A stretch of DNA of 64,000 bases from Hybos culiciformis (taxonomy: Eukaryota > Arthropoda > Insecta > Diptera > Hybotidae): assembly GCA_964007475.1 (NCBI GenBank), contig OZ023273.1, positions 109,118,485 through 109,182,484 on the forward strand, in the 5' to 3' direction. Shown piece by piece: positions 26,391 through 38,229 of this stretch; position 1 is the stretch's first letter; every line of letters begins with the position of its first letter. The position numbers and the translations under genes were made by a program. The notes under the pieces are model-generated. The model was not told the DNA's origin, did not search any database, and saw nothing but the letters and a program-made list of their open reading frames with translations.

Positions 26391-26408
26391 TACGGCGGTG
26401 GTTGGTCG
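26391..26408 (+). CDS. Candidate 18-nt microexon (YGGGWS in phase 0)
   Basis: Eighteen bases, TACGGCGGTGGTTGGTCG, about 67% G+C, sit alone in DNA that is otherwise nearly all A and T. Immediately upstream is TTTTTTTTTTCTACAG, an excellent acceptor with polypyrimidine tract. Immediately downstream is GTATGT, a strong donor. The length is a multiple of three, so inclusion would keep the frame; in phase 0 it encodes Tyr-Gly-Gly-Gly-Trp-Ser. Microexons of this size are known in animal neuronal and muscle genes. The host gene is not visible: no plus-strand coding exon is confirmed nearby, and GABA-B-R1 has its initiator 21 kb downstream. It could also be a 5' UTR exon or coincidence. Confidence 0.35.
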
Positions 26409-29400
26409 GTATGTATACAAAAAAAAGGGGAAAATTTATATAAAATAAAAGAAGAAAATATTTTTAGTGAAAATTAATTGAAAAAAAAATAAAAAATAAA
26501 AAATAATAATTTTAAATAAGAAAATGGAAAATATAGAAAAAAAAAATTGTTTCTTTGAGGAAATTATTTTAAAAAGAAAATGAAAAAATATAATAGATAT
26601 ATACCTATATATAACCAACAAATTATTATGAAAAGTTATATGCAAATAGAATAAAAAAAAAATAAAGTTTATTAATGAAAGAAAATTATTTCTTAAAAAA
26701 ATATAAAAATAAAAAAAAAAATAATAATAATGTTAAAATTTTTATTTTATTTTTTATAAAAAAAATACAATAATTTATTATCAGTTTACTATTTATATAT
26801 TATAATTTTATATAAAATGTAAATAAATAATAATAAATATTAAACATACAAAATACAAGAATTTATAGATACCATAATATTATAAGGATTAAAAAAGGAT
26901 TTACCCATATTTATATAAAAAATAAATAAATTTTCTTCTGCCATTGGATTTAATTATATAATAAATATATAAACAGAATAAAAGGAAAAAACGGAAATTA
27001 AAAAGTAATTAATTTCAAATAATAATATTTTTTAATGATTTATATATTATTATTATATTTTAACATATTTATTAATAGTTATATTACAGTTTTTGGGCTA
27101 CAAATTGATGGGGCTACAATTATTAAAAAGTATTCATATTAAAAAAAAATTTTATATGAATATAATTACGGTTTTCTTTTAAATACCAAAATAGATTTAA
27201 GATTTGAAATTATATTACGAGGCAACAGAACAAATAAACTTTAACTTTTCAGTAAAAATTATTAATCTTTAATTGAATTTTATTGTATACATTTTTCAAA
27301 GAATTACGAAATTAAAGAAATTTTTTTGTTTCAATAATTATTTTTGTAGAATATCTAGCTGGAAAAAAAGACTGGTATTTTTTATTATTTTTTTTAAATT
27401 GGTGTACTATCTGGAAACTTTTTTTAATTTTCTTATAGAATTAAATATCTTAATTTTCTAGCAATATTGTACGTGCAAAATATTTTCAAAAATTTTTATT
27501 AATTTTGTTAGAAGCTTCAAAAGTTATATTTTTTTAATTAAATCTTAAATGTTATCTTTTTATTATATTTTCATTAACATTATAAGTTAAAAATGTTATA
27601 ATTATACTTAAGAAGTTACTTCCTGGTATTTTTTTTTGGTAAATATTTTTATTTTTTTTTTTTACTAAAATAAGAATTAGTTTGAACTTATGAAAATTCT
27701 TTTTAGTTGTAATTACATAATTTTAAAAACTGCAAGAAATTTTATGAATTTTTTTTTTTACTAATAAAATTACCAAAAGTAAAATTTCATCCTTGTAAAA
27801 ATTGTTCTATATACATAAAGAAAAATTAAGTTAAGGAAGAAAAAAAAATTAACATGAAAAAATTTGTTATTTTAACATTATGTAACAAAAACATTATAAA
27901 ATCATATGCGAAAATCTCTACATAAAAAAACATTTCAAATATTTAAATAAAAGAATTTTTTTATGAAATTATATTTTAAAATATTTTTACCCAAAGAATA
28001 AACTATACATGATTTCTTCACATAATTTCATAAAAATACACACATTTTGTACCATTCTTTAATTCTTTTTAAAATCAACAACATCTGTGGTCAAATGGTT
28101 AAGACATTTAAGTTGAGTTAAGGTTTGCTTGTTGATCTTTTTGGAGGAACTGTACAACTTGATAGGTACAAAATCAATCCGTTGGGCAATAAAAATTAAA
28201 TAATAACTTTTAATCGTTGCGTTAATATGAAAAAAATGAAAACTTTCAAAAATATAAAATCATTACACAATTAAAAATTCAAAATTATTAATTTCAAAAA
28301 ATATAGGTAACTATCGAACAAACATTATTATTCAAAAAGTAAACTATATAGTGATATTGGAATGCCAAGAGAATTTTTAATATAAAATGTCAATACTAAA
28401 AAGGTAATAATGTCAAAAATAATGGTTTTACATAAAACAAAGTTATAAAAAAAAATAATTAAATAATAAAAGAACTTTTATTTCGAAAAACAACATTGTC
28501 AATGTCATATTATACAAGAACTTCTAACAAAGGATTATTTATTCATTTTTTAATTTTATAAAAAGCCACAGGTATAATCTCTCCGGAAAAGCCAATTTAA
28601 AACCAGAATTTTACATATATAACTTTCTATTTTTGACATTTCATCATTCTGTCAGAGATTATTTTATTTATTTATTTTTTTTTTAATTTTTCATTAAAGC
28701 TTTCGTAACATTTTCCATCTTATGTATGTAGTAGATATTTCTAATTCTAATTTTCATGCATATTTGATACAAAATTATATATGCTTTATGCAAGAAATAA
28801 AGTAATCTCAAAAAATAAAATTATTTTTTAGAAAAAAAAAAAATAAAGAAAATTATTTTCTCAAGAAAATAAGAAAAACAAAAAAATTACAAATTCTAAT
28901 TTTATTTCTTAACTTTATTTCATTAGGCAAAAAATAATTTATGAAATAAAAATAATAATAATATTTCTTATTAAATTTTTAGTCAGGCAATATAAAGTAA
29001 CACGTGGATAACTTTATCATAATAATTTTTTCCAACTTTCATTTAATATTTATTTTTTTTATTTAATAAAATATATATATATTTTTTTTTATTAGTCAAA
29101 TATAATAGACCCAATTTAGAATAAAAATTCAGAGCTAAAATACTATGTATAAAAATAAAAAAATTTCGTTTCGGGACAAAAATTTGTTTATTTCTTATTT
29201 ATTTTTTTTCCTATCCATCTGAGACTAGACAAAGAACAATAATATATAGAGAATGATTAGTTGTTGTTGGCTCTCTAATGAAAATAAAAACGTAATTTTC
29301 TGGACCTTTATTTTTTTTTGAATTAAGATCTGTGAAAATCCTTTTTTTATTTCTTTTATATTTTATGAATTTATTCTTTTTACTCAAAAAAAAAAGAAGA

Positions 29401-29685
29401 AACAAATTTTTGATGAGTTGAGATTTTTCTCACATTTAAATTTGAAATTAATTTTAAAATTTTCAATTCAATTTGTTTATTTAGGATTAAGTGGAATAAA
29501 ATCCTTAAAAAAAAGAAAATCATCGCAAATAGAATCGAAACCTAAGTTAAACTGATTATGGTATTTGTGATGGTTAAATTTTCGAATAGAAACATGAATC
29601 AAATAATTATAAAAATAATCCGTAAAATAACTTTGGAATCCAATAAACCATTTCAGAGAGAAATCCAAATAGAAGTTGCAAATAT
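26409..29685. other. AT-rich region, no gene seen
   Basis: A/T-rich DNA throughout. At 28083-28190 a degenerate tRNA-like piece may be present: GGTCAAATGGTTAAGAC resembles an A box, but the putative B box is poor. A minus-strand open frame of 105 codons (29477-29794) runs partly through the inverted repeat that follows and has no recognisable domain. Confidence 0.5.
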
Positions 29686-30049
29686 AGGGATACCATATTT
29701 TGATCTCTTTAAAAGAGACCAAAAAGAGTAAATTTTTAGTTTTTGCCAAATATCTCGAAAACGGTGCGTTTACAGCATTTTTGAGGTTGTCCAACCTGTG
29801 GTTACCATCTACGGAAGAATTTATTGTTTTTTTTTTTTTTTTTTTTTAAATTCAATATCTCAGTAACCCTTTGGTAGTTTTTCAAGTTCTAGGGCTTTTT
29901 GAATAGGTAATTAAAAGTTGGATTTATGGTAACCAGAGGTTCGACAACCTCAAAAATGCTGTAAACGCACCGTTTTCGAGATATTTGCCAAAAACTAAAA
30001 ATTTGTTCTTTTTGGTCTCTTTTAAAGAGATCAAAATATGGTATCCCTA
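29686..30049. repeat. Long inverted repeat, about 123-bp arms around a 117-bp spacer
   Basis: The left arm 29686-29808 begins AGGGATACCATATTTTGATC and ends ..GGTTACCAT. The right arm 29926-30049 is its reverse complement with a few changes. The arms include GCGTTTACAGCATTTTTGAG, GGTTGT and CTCGAAAACGG. The spacer is T-rich. A transcript across it would fold into a hairpin of over 100 bp. It is probably a foldback or MITE-type insertion, although I find no clean target duplication. Confidence 0.85.
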
Positions 30050-31678
30050 GAAATGAAAACTACTTGGGAAATCAACATATTTTTCATATTAAATGGTTCA
30101 AAAAGAAAATGATATACATATTTAATTCAAATCTTTCGGAAGAAAAATATCTTGATGCATTGGGAAAAATTTTGATTTTCCCACTGAAAACTCCTTGTGA
30201 TACATTGGAATCATTGTAAAAATTTGGGGAACTACATCATTTTTTATTTTCACCTCAATTTTTTTCTATCTCCCCGATCGATAATAATGAAAATTTTCTA
30301 TTCACCTTAATTGTAATTATTGGCTTTTCTTGGTCAACATAATTAAAACATATAGACATAAAATATTATTTATTATATATGAATTTTTGATGATTACCTG
30401 TCTCGATTAATTTAAAAAAAAGAAAATGTAAGAAAAAGCAAAATTACAAATTTAACATAGATTATTCTTTTTTTTTTTTAATAATGTTTTTGTAATCAAT
30501 AATAATAATAATAAATAAAATTATATCATCAGGTAAAAAAAAATAAATAAATAATATACATTATAGAAGTATATATATATTATTATTATTATTATTATTA
30601 TTATAATGTATAAAATGTAATAATTTTGATATAGAATGAAATAGAAATTATTGATTTTTTATCAGCAAGAAACAAAATAAAAAAAAAAATAAAAAATAAA
30701 ATATATTTTTTTTTTTTTTAAACTAACTATAAATAAAATTTTCTTTTTTCTATTATAATAGAAAATTGCATGAAAAATAAATTTACGAGTATTAAATAAT
30801 AATAAAAAAAAAAACATGCTTTCAAAAGCAATTTTTTTTTTTTTTAAATAAAATATTTATGTTAAATTAAAATTGACATCAAGGACAATAATAATATATT
30901 TCAAATGACTATTATTGAAATCTATAGAGAACAAATGTTTATTTAAATTGTAGTTCCCAGGCATGAAATTGGCTTTTTTTGTTTTTTGTCAGTCAGAAAT
31001 AGTTAATATGTGTATACAAGGCATAGAAAAATATGCTTCGATACCGGAATAGTTTTTTGACAACTCACGCTTGACATTAAAATTTATTTTTTTTATTCAA
31101 ATTTTTTTTTTCCAAATTTCCAATAAATAAATATGTATTAAAATTTCTTAGAAAATAGTCCAATTTTACACCGCATTAAATCCTTTTTGCATATTTTCAT
31201 TCTAAAGAGATATGAATTTGTTTTTTTTTTTTTTTTTATTTTTATATTATGTTCATGAAAAAAGGAAATTACCATACCTAAATATTTTATCAAATTCTAA
31301 GAAAATTCTAATTTTCTAAGGAAAAAAAGAAAATATTTCAAATCCTTTTTTTAGATGCTGTTATTACAAAAACTAGAATTATTTTCCCGAAAGAAATACA
31401 AAAAAAAAGCAAAAAAAAAAACGAAATATTCTGGGAAGTTCATATAATGTCATGAAACTAAACATACATATAATCTCGATGTATATTGGCAAAATATCTA
31501 CACACGATGCCTTCTTAGATATTTACATTCACGTTTGCAGAGAAAATAATTCACATAATTCTAAATAGAAAAATAATATACTTACTACATACCTATCCTA
31601 ACCATAGTTTTCTTCATCTTATTCTCATTCAAATGATAAACATTTTATTTCCTTTTGGTGTATTAAAGATATAATTTG
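30050..31678. other. AT-rich region, no gene seen
   Basis: Contains an (ATT)n microsatellite near 30578-30603 and many A/T runs. No coding signal. Confidence 0.6.
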
Positions 31679-31685
31679 ATAGAAC

Positions 31686-31904
31686 CACAGAGAAATATAG
31701 TATATATACACAGAGGAATAAGTTCATACAACTTTTTTAATCACGAAATTAACTGGATGGGATAGCTCCATAGCATTGTACATAGATTTCGTTTCAATTT
31801 CCACAGAAATTTTTACAAATAGTACTATCAAATGGAGCTGATTGTTTTTTATAGTAAAAAATTTGTATGAAATAATTCCTCTGTGTACACTATATTTCTC
31901 TGTG
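31686..31904. mobile_element. MITE, 219 bp, with 7-bp target duplication ATAGAAC
   Basis: The left end CACAGAGAAATATAGT is an exact inverted copy of the right end ACTATATTTCTCTGTG. The terminal repeat continues, with gaps, through ACACAGAGGAAT and TCATACAA to roughly 50 bp. ATAGAAC occurs directly before (31679-31685) and directly after (31905-31911). No transposase is encoded; the small minus-strand frame across it is incidental. A related end occurs at 4786-4850. Confidence 0.8.
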
Positions 31905-31911
31905 ATAGAAC

Positions 31912-33074
31912 GTAACATACTTTTTGGATATGATTTTATATATATGTATATCTTATATACATTTCACATATATTTAGAAAAATTTTCAATTACCGAAACA
32001 GTATAATATTTTATTTTTTTCTATTAAAGTGAGGAAAAAACAGTGAAATGGACTCAGTAACAAATGTCAATCGTCTCTGAATAGAATAAATTTAAACAAA
32101 ATATTATTTAGTTATTGAAAAAAAAAAAGAACCTTTTTGTGACAAGTAAATAAATTTAAAACATAACCTATTACATAATCTGTAGTCTATATAAATACCA
32201 CGATATTCGATATTTCAACCTGCGTTCTTTAGTGGGTTTCATGGTTAAATTTTATAGCTTAAATAAATTTCTTCCAATAACTCATTATTAATATCACAGT
32301 TTATAGGAATTTTAAGAACTCTATAAATAAATTTATATAAAGAGCGTTTATTCATTATACATTTCATTATACACATTTATATTATATTGTATATTAAATA
32401 TCTATAATTTATAATAAAATAAAAATTTAACTAAACGTAAAATTTTTATGGCATAAAATTTACTTCTTTAATAGCTTTCATATTTCATTACGAACTTTTT
32501 TTTTTTAAATACTTATTCAGATCGCATAATTCACGCTTTTCTATTTTATTATTGACTTTAATTATATATTTTTGACATGAACTTATTTTTTCTTTCTTTC
32601 GGATTACAGACAAAACTAGATGTCAGTATAGATTTAGTAAGACTGAATGCTATTTTCTATTACCAGCAGAACCCACAAGTTTAATAATAATTGCGAGATA
32701 ATGAATGGAAAATTCAGCAATTTGAAAAAAAAAATTAAATCTAAAAGGTTTTGGTCGACAATAAAAAAATAAAGAGCAAAACAAAAGTTTTTTTTTGAAA
32801 AGAGACTAAATTTGAAATAAGGTGGATCAGCGTAATTGTATTAAATATAAATTTTTAAATTTAAATTGTAGTGAAATAAACTCAACATATTACAAATATA
32901 AAAATAGAAATAATTGGAAAGACAGAAAAAAAAATAAAAATACAAAATTATAACTAAAAAAGTTTTATACTTTTTCTCCTCACAGTTGCATTTTTATTTT
33001 TATTTATATAACTTTTTTTATGTCACATTTTAAAGTTTTGTTTTTATATTTATATATATATATTTTAATTGCAT
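31912..33074. other. AT-rich region, no gene seen
   Basis: Nothing recognisable between two MITEs. Confidence 0.6.
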
Positions 33075-33081
33075 CATTATG

Positions 33082-33650
33082 CTAGAGATAGAGTCGACGT
33101 AATTCACGCGCGTATGCGCGCGTAAAAAAAATAAAAAAAAACCTGTTTTTTTTACCTGTTATGCTCAACGCCGTTCACATGCGAAAAACAAAAGAGAAAA
33201 AGAGAAAAATTAAATTAGAAAAATAAAATGGATTCTGTTTGTAATATTTTTATAATGCTTTTTAATTTATTTATAACTTAATAAAACATAAAAAATTTTA
33301 ATAAATTTGCAATAAATAATTATTTAATTTTTATTTTTGAATATAATTATATTTATGAACTTTTTTATTTTATTAAATAATTATTTGTTTGTAAAATTTT
33401 TTTTTTTCTAAATACAACAAAATAAACAACACAATTTTTTTTTCTAATTACAACAAAATAAACAACACAATTATAAACAAATGATTTCCACAATGTACGG
33501 CGTAAAATACTGGGAAAGTTAAAATATTTCAACTTTTACGCGCGTAAGCTACGTTTTACGTCGTTGCGTATAGCCGGTCTCATACATTTTCATACAATTT
33601 GATTTTTTACGTGCGTACACGCGCGTGAATTACGTCGACTCTATCTCTAG
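33082..33650. mobile_element. MITE, 569 bp, long GC-rich terminal repeats, 7-bp target duplication CATTATG
   Basis: The ends CTAGAGATAGAGTCGACGTA and its exact inverse continue through ATTCACGCGCGT for about 32 identical bases and then with mismatches to about 50. CATTATG flanks the element on both sides (33075-33081 and 33651-33657). The ends carry alternating CGCG/GCGC runs (ACGCGCGTATGCGCGCGT). Inside is an imperfect direct repeat built on CTAAATACAACAAAATAAAC at about 33408-33475. There is no coding region. The superfamily is unassigned; a 7-bp duplication argues against Tc1/mariner and piggyBac. Confidence 0.85.
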
Positions 33651-33959
33651 CATTATGCTTTCTACATAATTCTTTGTGATACTTGTTATTTGAAAATAAT
33701 GACAAAATCATACATTATTTGTTAAAAAATAGTTTTTATAATAATTTTGGAAGAGATTTTTATATTAATTTTGGAAAAGAGATGAAATTTCTCTTTTAAC
33801 TATTAAATTTCTTTAAATGTCAATATGATAATATTAAATAAATTTTTGAAAAAACTATGATCAAATTTAATAATATGTTATTCCATGTTTTTCGTAAGTA
33901 GCATTAATTTTTGTTTCTTTCTTAAAAATCAGAATTCCGACTGAAAACTTAATTTTTAT

Positions 33960-34163
33960 TATTTAATAAATCAAAGGTTATTTAAGTTAAACTATACACA
34001 GTGGTCTTCAACCAAGTTGAGGTTTGATGAAAATGTGGCCAAAAAACTAACTTCACAGCTTGATAGCAGCATTATCACAGATTCCAGAACTGCTTTTAAC
34101 GAAATCGTAGCTGCTCGTTTTCTCGAAATAACGTTATTTTGGTTTTATAAGTTTTCGAACATT
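33960..34163 (+). pseudogene. Possible coding relic of unknown origin
   Basis: A frame open for nearly 70 codons ends at a TAA just after 34163. Its central part (RFDENVAKKLTSQLDSS, then TDSRTAFNEIVAARFLE) is compositionally unlike the surrounding chance frames and is the GC-richest DNA nearby. There is no in-frame ATG at a sensible place. At 33999 the DNA reads CAGTGGTCTTCAACC, which resembles a hAT terminal sequence, so this may instead be a non-coding transposon end. Function unknown. Confidence 0.25.
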
Positions 34164-34480
34164 GTTAGCACTGTAATGTAATTGATACACATGCTATTGA
34201 AATCTATATAATAATGTTTGACCAAAGACGGGGGGACATGGTGGTATTTATGGTTCCATATTTTTAAATTTTTTATTTTTTTTTATTTTTTGTTTTTTAG
34301 TGTTTTTATATATTTTTTTTAAATTTTATTTTTGTGTTTTTAGATTTTTTTTGTGTTTTTATTATTTTTTAATTTTTAATTCAATATTTATCAAATATTT
34401 CGCGAAGAAAATTCAATGACTGCTTTTTTTAATAGCGATAAATAATTATTATCATCAACTAGATTTATTTTCTATCGATC
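34164..34480. other. T-rich spacer, no gene seen
   Basis: Contains TTTTTTATTTTT-type low-complexity DNA at about 34260-34380. Nothing else recognised. Confidence 0.6.
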
Positions 34481-34711
34481 CTATAATTTCAGAAATTCTC
34501 TGTGAATAGATTTGCCAGCCTGTTCTGAACATATACCTAATCCTCGATTATTTAAAAAATATAAACAATGCTTCAAATGTTTTAACACAACGTGAACTTT
34601 TAAGGTTTCTGAAACTTCCGTACTGGAGAAAATTTTATTTAATTGAATAATGTTTTTTTTTTGGGATGTTTTAGTACCTCTTCTTGGACGAGAAAAAGCT
34701 TTGTTGTGGCT
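34481..34711 (-). pseudogene. Relic of an uncharacterised transposon-like protein ('LGxxSEQAGxxxH' family)
   Basis: The last 75 or so residues of a minus-strand frame read as real protein: basic (FSRPRRGTKTSQKK), then LKVHVVLKHL, then GLGICSEQAGKSIHREF. The pattern K-x-H-x-V/I-x-x-H, then G-L-G-x-x-S-E-Q-x-G/M-x-S-x-H-x-x-F is one I associate with repetitive, uncharacterised proteins in insects and cnidarians that behave like mobile-element genes. That association is from memory and unverified. The frame's upstream part (34712-34891) turns to low-complexity I/Y/F peptide, so only a C-terminal fragment survives. Confidence 0.45.
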
Positions 34712-34891
34712 TTGTTGTGTATATGCACATAATATTATCAGACAGTATATATTTATCAATAATATAGTATATGTGCAGGCATAGTTGTCAAATGGGTAAA
34801 GAAAAAATTTACTTTCTAGTAGGTGTATAATTGAAAAATAATTATATAGTATTACACTAGAATAATAAAAAATACATAATTTTGTAACCAT

Positions 34892-37355
34892 GCATATAAA
34901 ATTATTAATTTATCGTGTTGAGAAATTAAAGAAATTTTGACTGTTGATTAAAGAATTATAAATTTTTGTATCTGAGTAAAGTAAAAGCAGACAGCCTTTC
35001 GGATACAGTTTTATTTAATACATTTGTATACACTACATTGTAACAAGCATTATATGCATGCTGTAAACATAAATTTTAAAATTAAGTTCAGTTAACTTTT
35101 TTTGATGATAAAAAAGCAAAATTGGCACAATATTTAAAAAATTTATGTCTTTTTACATTTTAACAATTTTTTTTTTTTGTGAAATGGATGAAGAATCCCA
35201 TTGTTTTTGTCGTTTTTTATATTGTACTTTTTTTTTAACATAATTTTTTATTTACAAATCTTATGTTGTTTCATAAATTTTCTTATTGGTTTATTGTGTA
35301 TATATTGTAGAATTTTTATTTTATTTTTTTTTTGTAAATAAAATAATAATCTGTTTTTACATTACATAATCCTGGATTATAATATGAAACAAAATTATAC
35401 ATTGGTACACTTTGAAAATGTTTTTTGGCAACAAAATATAAATAATTTAATTTTTTGCATAAAAAGGAGATTAAGATTTAGAATGGAATATTATATATAA
35501 ATCTATAGATTTTTTTTTTCGGAAAATTCAAATATGTGAGAAGTTTAATCATTATAGTTTATCAGAGATGAAACTATACTTAAAATAATAGAAAAGCTTA
35601 TGTGATATTTTTAAATTAAAACAGCTGACGTTATATTATGTTAAAAATTTTATTTTCAAACTTAAATACCATGGAGTTAAAAAAAAAAAATGATGAATCG
35701 TTAAATTCAATTGAAAATGAAAAATTCTTTAGAGAACAACATTTTTCATCATAGAATTAAAAATGTTTTTCTTGATAATTTCTTGACTGTTAATACCTTC
35801 CGTTTTTTTTATCAATTTCAGTTAAACTTGATTTCCGTAGGTTGTTTTCAGTTTTTCGCAGTTTTTTATTTCTTATTTTTTTATTTCAAAAATCATTGTT
35901 CAAGCATATTAATTTTTATTTAAAAGTACATAATTTTTGAATCTGAAAGCTTTCTTCTTTATATATTTCTGTTTTTTTTTTTTTTAATGGAAGCAGTCAT
36001 TTGAAATAAGAACTCATTATTTCAGAAATAAAATTTAGAAGCACTTCATAAAATATTCTGCCGAAACATCTGGGTATATGGAAAACATAAAAGAAAGCAT
36101 AAAATCATAAAATGAAATAATTTATTATTGTTTTGTTTTTCTTTTTTCTTATTTTCTTTTTTCTTTTTTTTTTTTTTAATTTTTCCTTTCCTTAGCTTCT
36201 TCTTCTTCTTTTGCTACAAAAAAAAAAAAAAAATCTGATAAAAATGCAATAAATATTCTAAATTCTTGAAAAAAAAAAAAATATATATATATTTATAATA
36301 AGAATACTTTTCCTTGTAATACAGCTGCAATTTGTTAAAAATTTTCCCGCCATAAAGCAATGTGAAAAAATTCTTTAATAAATAATTTAACGTGTTTTTT
36401 TTTTTTATGTTTTTCCAAAGAAAAGAATATATCGGTAGGTAGTTATTTATATATACTTATGTTTATAGAATAATTTCCCTACTTGTTACCAATATTTAAT
36501 ATTATTTATGACTAGAACCGCAAAAGCTAAAAGAAAAATTATATAAAATGCTTTCCGGAACAATTTAATATGATTTGTAATAAAAAAAAAAAAAAATGAA
36601 AAAAATGAAAAAAAAAAAACGGAAATTTATTTTTTACAAAGAAAATTATTTAAGAAATTTTCTTTTTAATGATTTATTTAAGCTCCCGGAACGATAGAAA
36701 TAAAAATTAAATATAAGATATAAAATAATTTAACTTAGTATTTGATCTGATGTGAAATTTTTTATTTAGCCCTAGGTATAGAGGAACAGAAAATTTATGT
36801 TATTAAAAGAAAATAAAAAAAAAATTTTTTTTTTTGTGCTTATGTCATCTAATTCTCCTAAGAAATCTATAAGAAACGAAGGAAAAGATTGGTTTTATTT
36901 ATTTTTTTTTTCTCTCAATAATTTAAAAATCAAATTACTATATATTTATGCGGTGTAGGTACCTTTTATTTTCTGCTTATTTTAAAATAAATATGTTATA
37001 ATTCGATTGAAAAGTTTTTTGGAAAATTTTCTTATTTTGTGAATACGAACTAGTTGCGGTTGGTAAAAATATGTAGGATTGTACTTATTCGTACAAATTA
37101 AAAATGTTCCTCATTACACATAAAATATCTAAATGGCTACAACCAAATTCAGTGAAGTGATGAAATTCCTTAACGTCATGGGGTGGGTTTAGAGGTTTGT
37201 GTTAGGCACCAAAATAGGTTACGCCGGTTTAACTAACCAACACATAAAAAAGATTAATTTATAAAAGTTTAATTCATAGAAATAAATTTTTTCGATTCTA
37301 TTAGACCTCTTTCAGATGAGGATGCTCTATGTTGGATATTGAATTCGGCCTCTGG
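34892..37355. other. AT-rich region, no gene seen
   Basis: T runs, a CTT-rich patch near 36190-36215 and A runs. From about 37140 the base composition becomes less extreme, leading into the promoter-like segment. Confidence 0.55.
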
Positions 37356-37430
37356 TATACGCGGGTGTATAGCTAAATATTGAAACTCGCGTATAAAAGA
37401 GGTCGCACAGTTACAGTACATGCATCAGAG
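37356..37430 (+). promoter_or_regulatory. Promoter-like segment: TATAAAAG, near-palindrome and initiator-like site
   Basis: TATAAAAG stands at 37392-37399 in GC-richer DNA, with CAGTTACAGTACATGCATCAG downstream. An arthropod initiator-like TCAG lies at 37425-37428, about 33 bases from the start of the TATA box. Overlapping the TATA box is a near-perfect inverted repeat: TATACGCGGGT (37356-37366) and ACTCGCGTATA (37385-37395), matching at 10 of 11 positions. This would suit a regulated plus-strand promoter. Its target is unknown; it could belong to a transposon or be a distant promoter for GABA-B-R1 10 kb downstream. Confidence 0.3.
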
Positions 37431-38229
37431 ACATTTCATTTCTATTTTCCAAATGTTTAAAATTTGTAATGAAATTTGATTAATGTTTGCGTTTGTTTTA
37501 AGTTTTTTTTTTTATCAAAATTGTAGATCTTGATCAGCTTTAAGAAAAAGAGAAAAATTCGAATTAAAAAAAAAAAAAACAAATATTCATAATTCGTATA
37601 AATTTTTTTTTGGATTACAATTATTTTATGTGAAAATAAAATTAAATTGAAACATAATAATTACTGAAATAAAAAATGCCTATAAATAATTTTTTGTTTT
37701 TTTTTGTTTTTTTTTACCAAGAAAACATTATTTTAAAAAACAAAGGAAAGAAAAAAAGCAAAAAAATTCTAGGCCATAAAGCATAACGATTTCTCTCATT
37801 TTATCTCTAATAAAAAAAATAAAAAATAAAAAAAATTTCCCACATTTTCATATTATCCTCTCTAGATACTTATTAAAATCTTCATTGCCATAATATATCT
37901 TGTCATTTAAAAATAAGGATTTTTTAAGTGTTGCCAGATAAATTGTCTTTTGTTTTATTTAACTTAATATTGTTAATGCCAAGCAATGAAATTTATAGTA
38001 AAAATATTTGAGTTAAATAATTTACAATATATTTTATTTATAGTGGGTTGTACTATGTGCAGTGCACAGATAAATTATTGACATAATAATAAATAATATT
38101 TATAATTTATAATTCTGACTAAAAATTAATTCCTTTTTTCTCAAGAGACATAAAAAAAAGGATTATTGTTTTATTAAAACTTAAATAAAAATAAATTTTG
38201 AAATTTACTTCGATATTTTAATTTATTAA
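37431..38229. other. AT-rich, no gene seen
   Basis: Immediately downstream of the promoter-like segment there is no open reading frame and no convincing splice donor before the LINE relic. Confidence 0.5.

Noticed and set aside
28083..28190. tRNA-like segment GTGGTCAAATGGTTAAGAC
   Set aside because: An A-box-like half is present but no acceptable B box or acceptor pairing; too weak to list as a tRNA.
29477..29794. 105-codon minus-strand frame as a gene
   Set aside because: Its first third is the inverted-repeat arm, and the remainder is F/Y/N-rich with no recognisable family.
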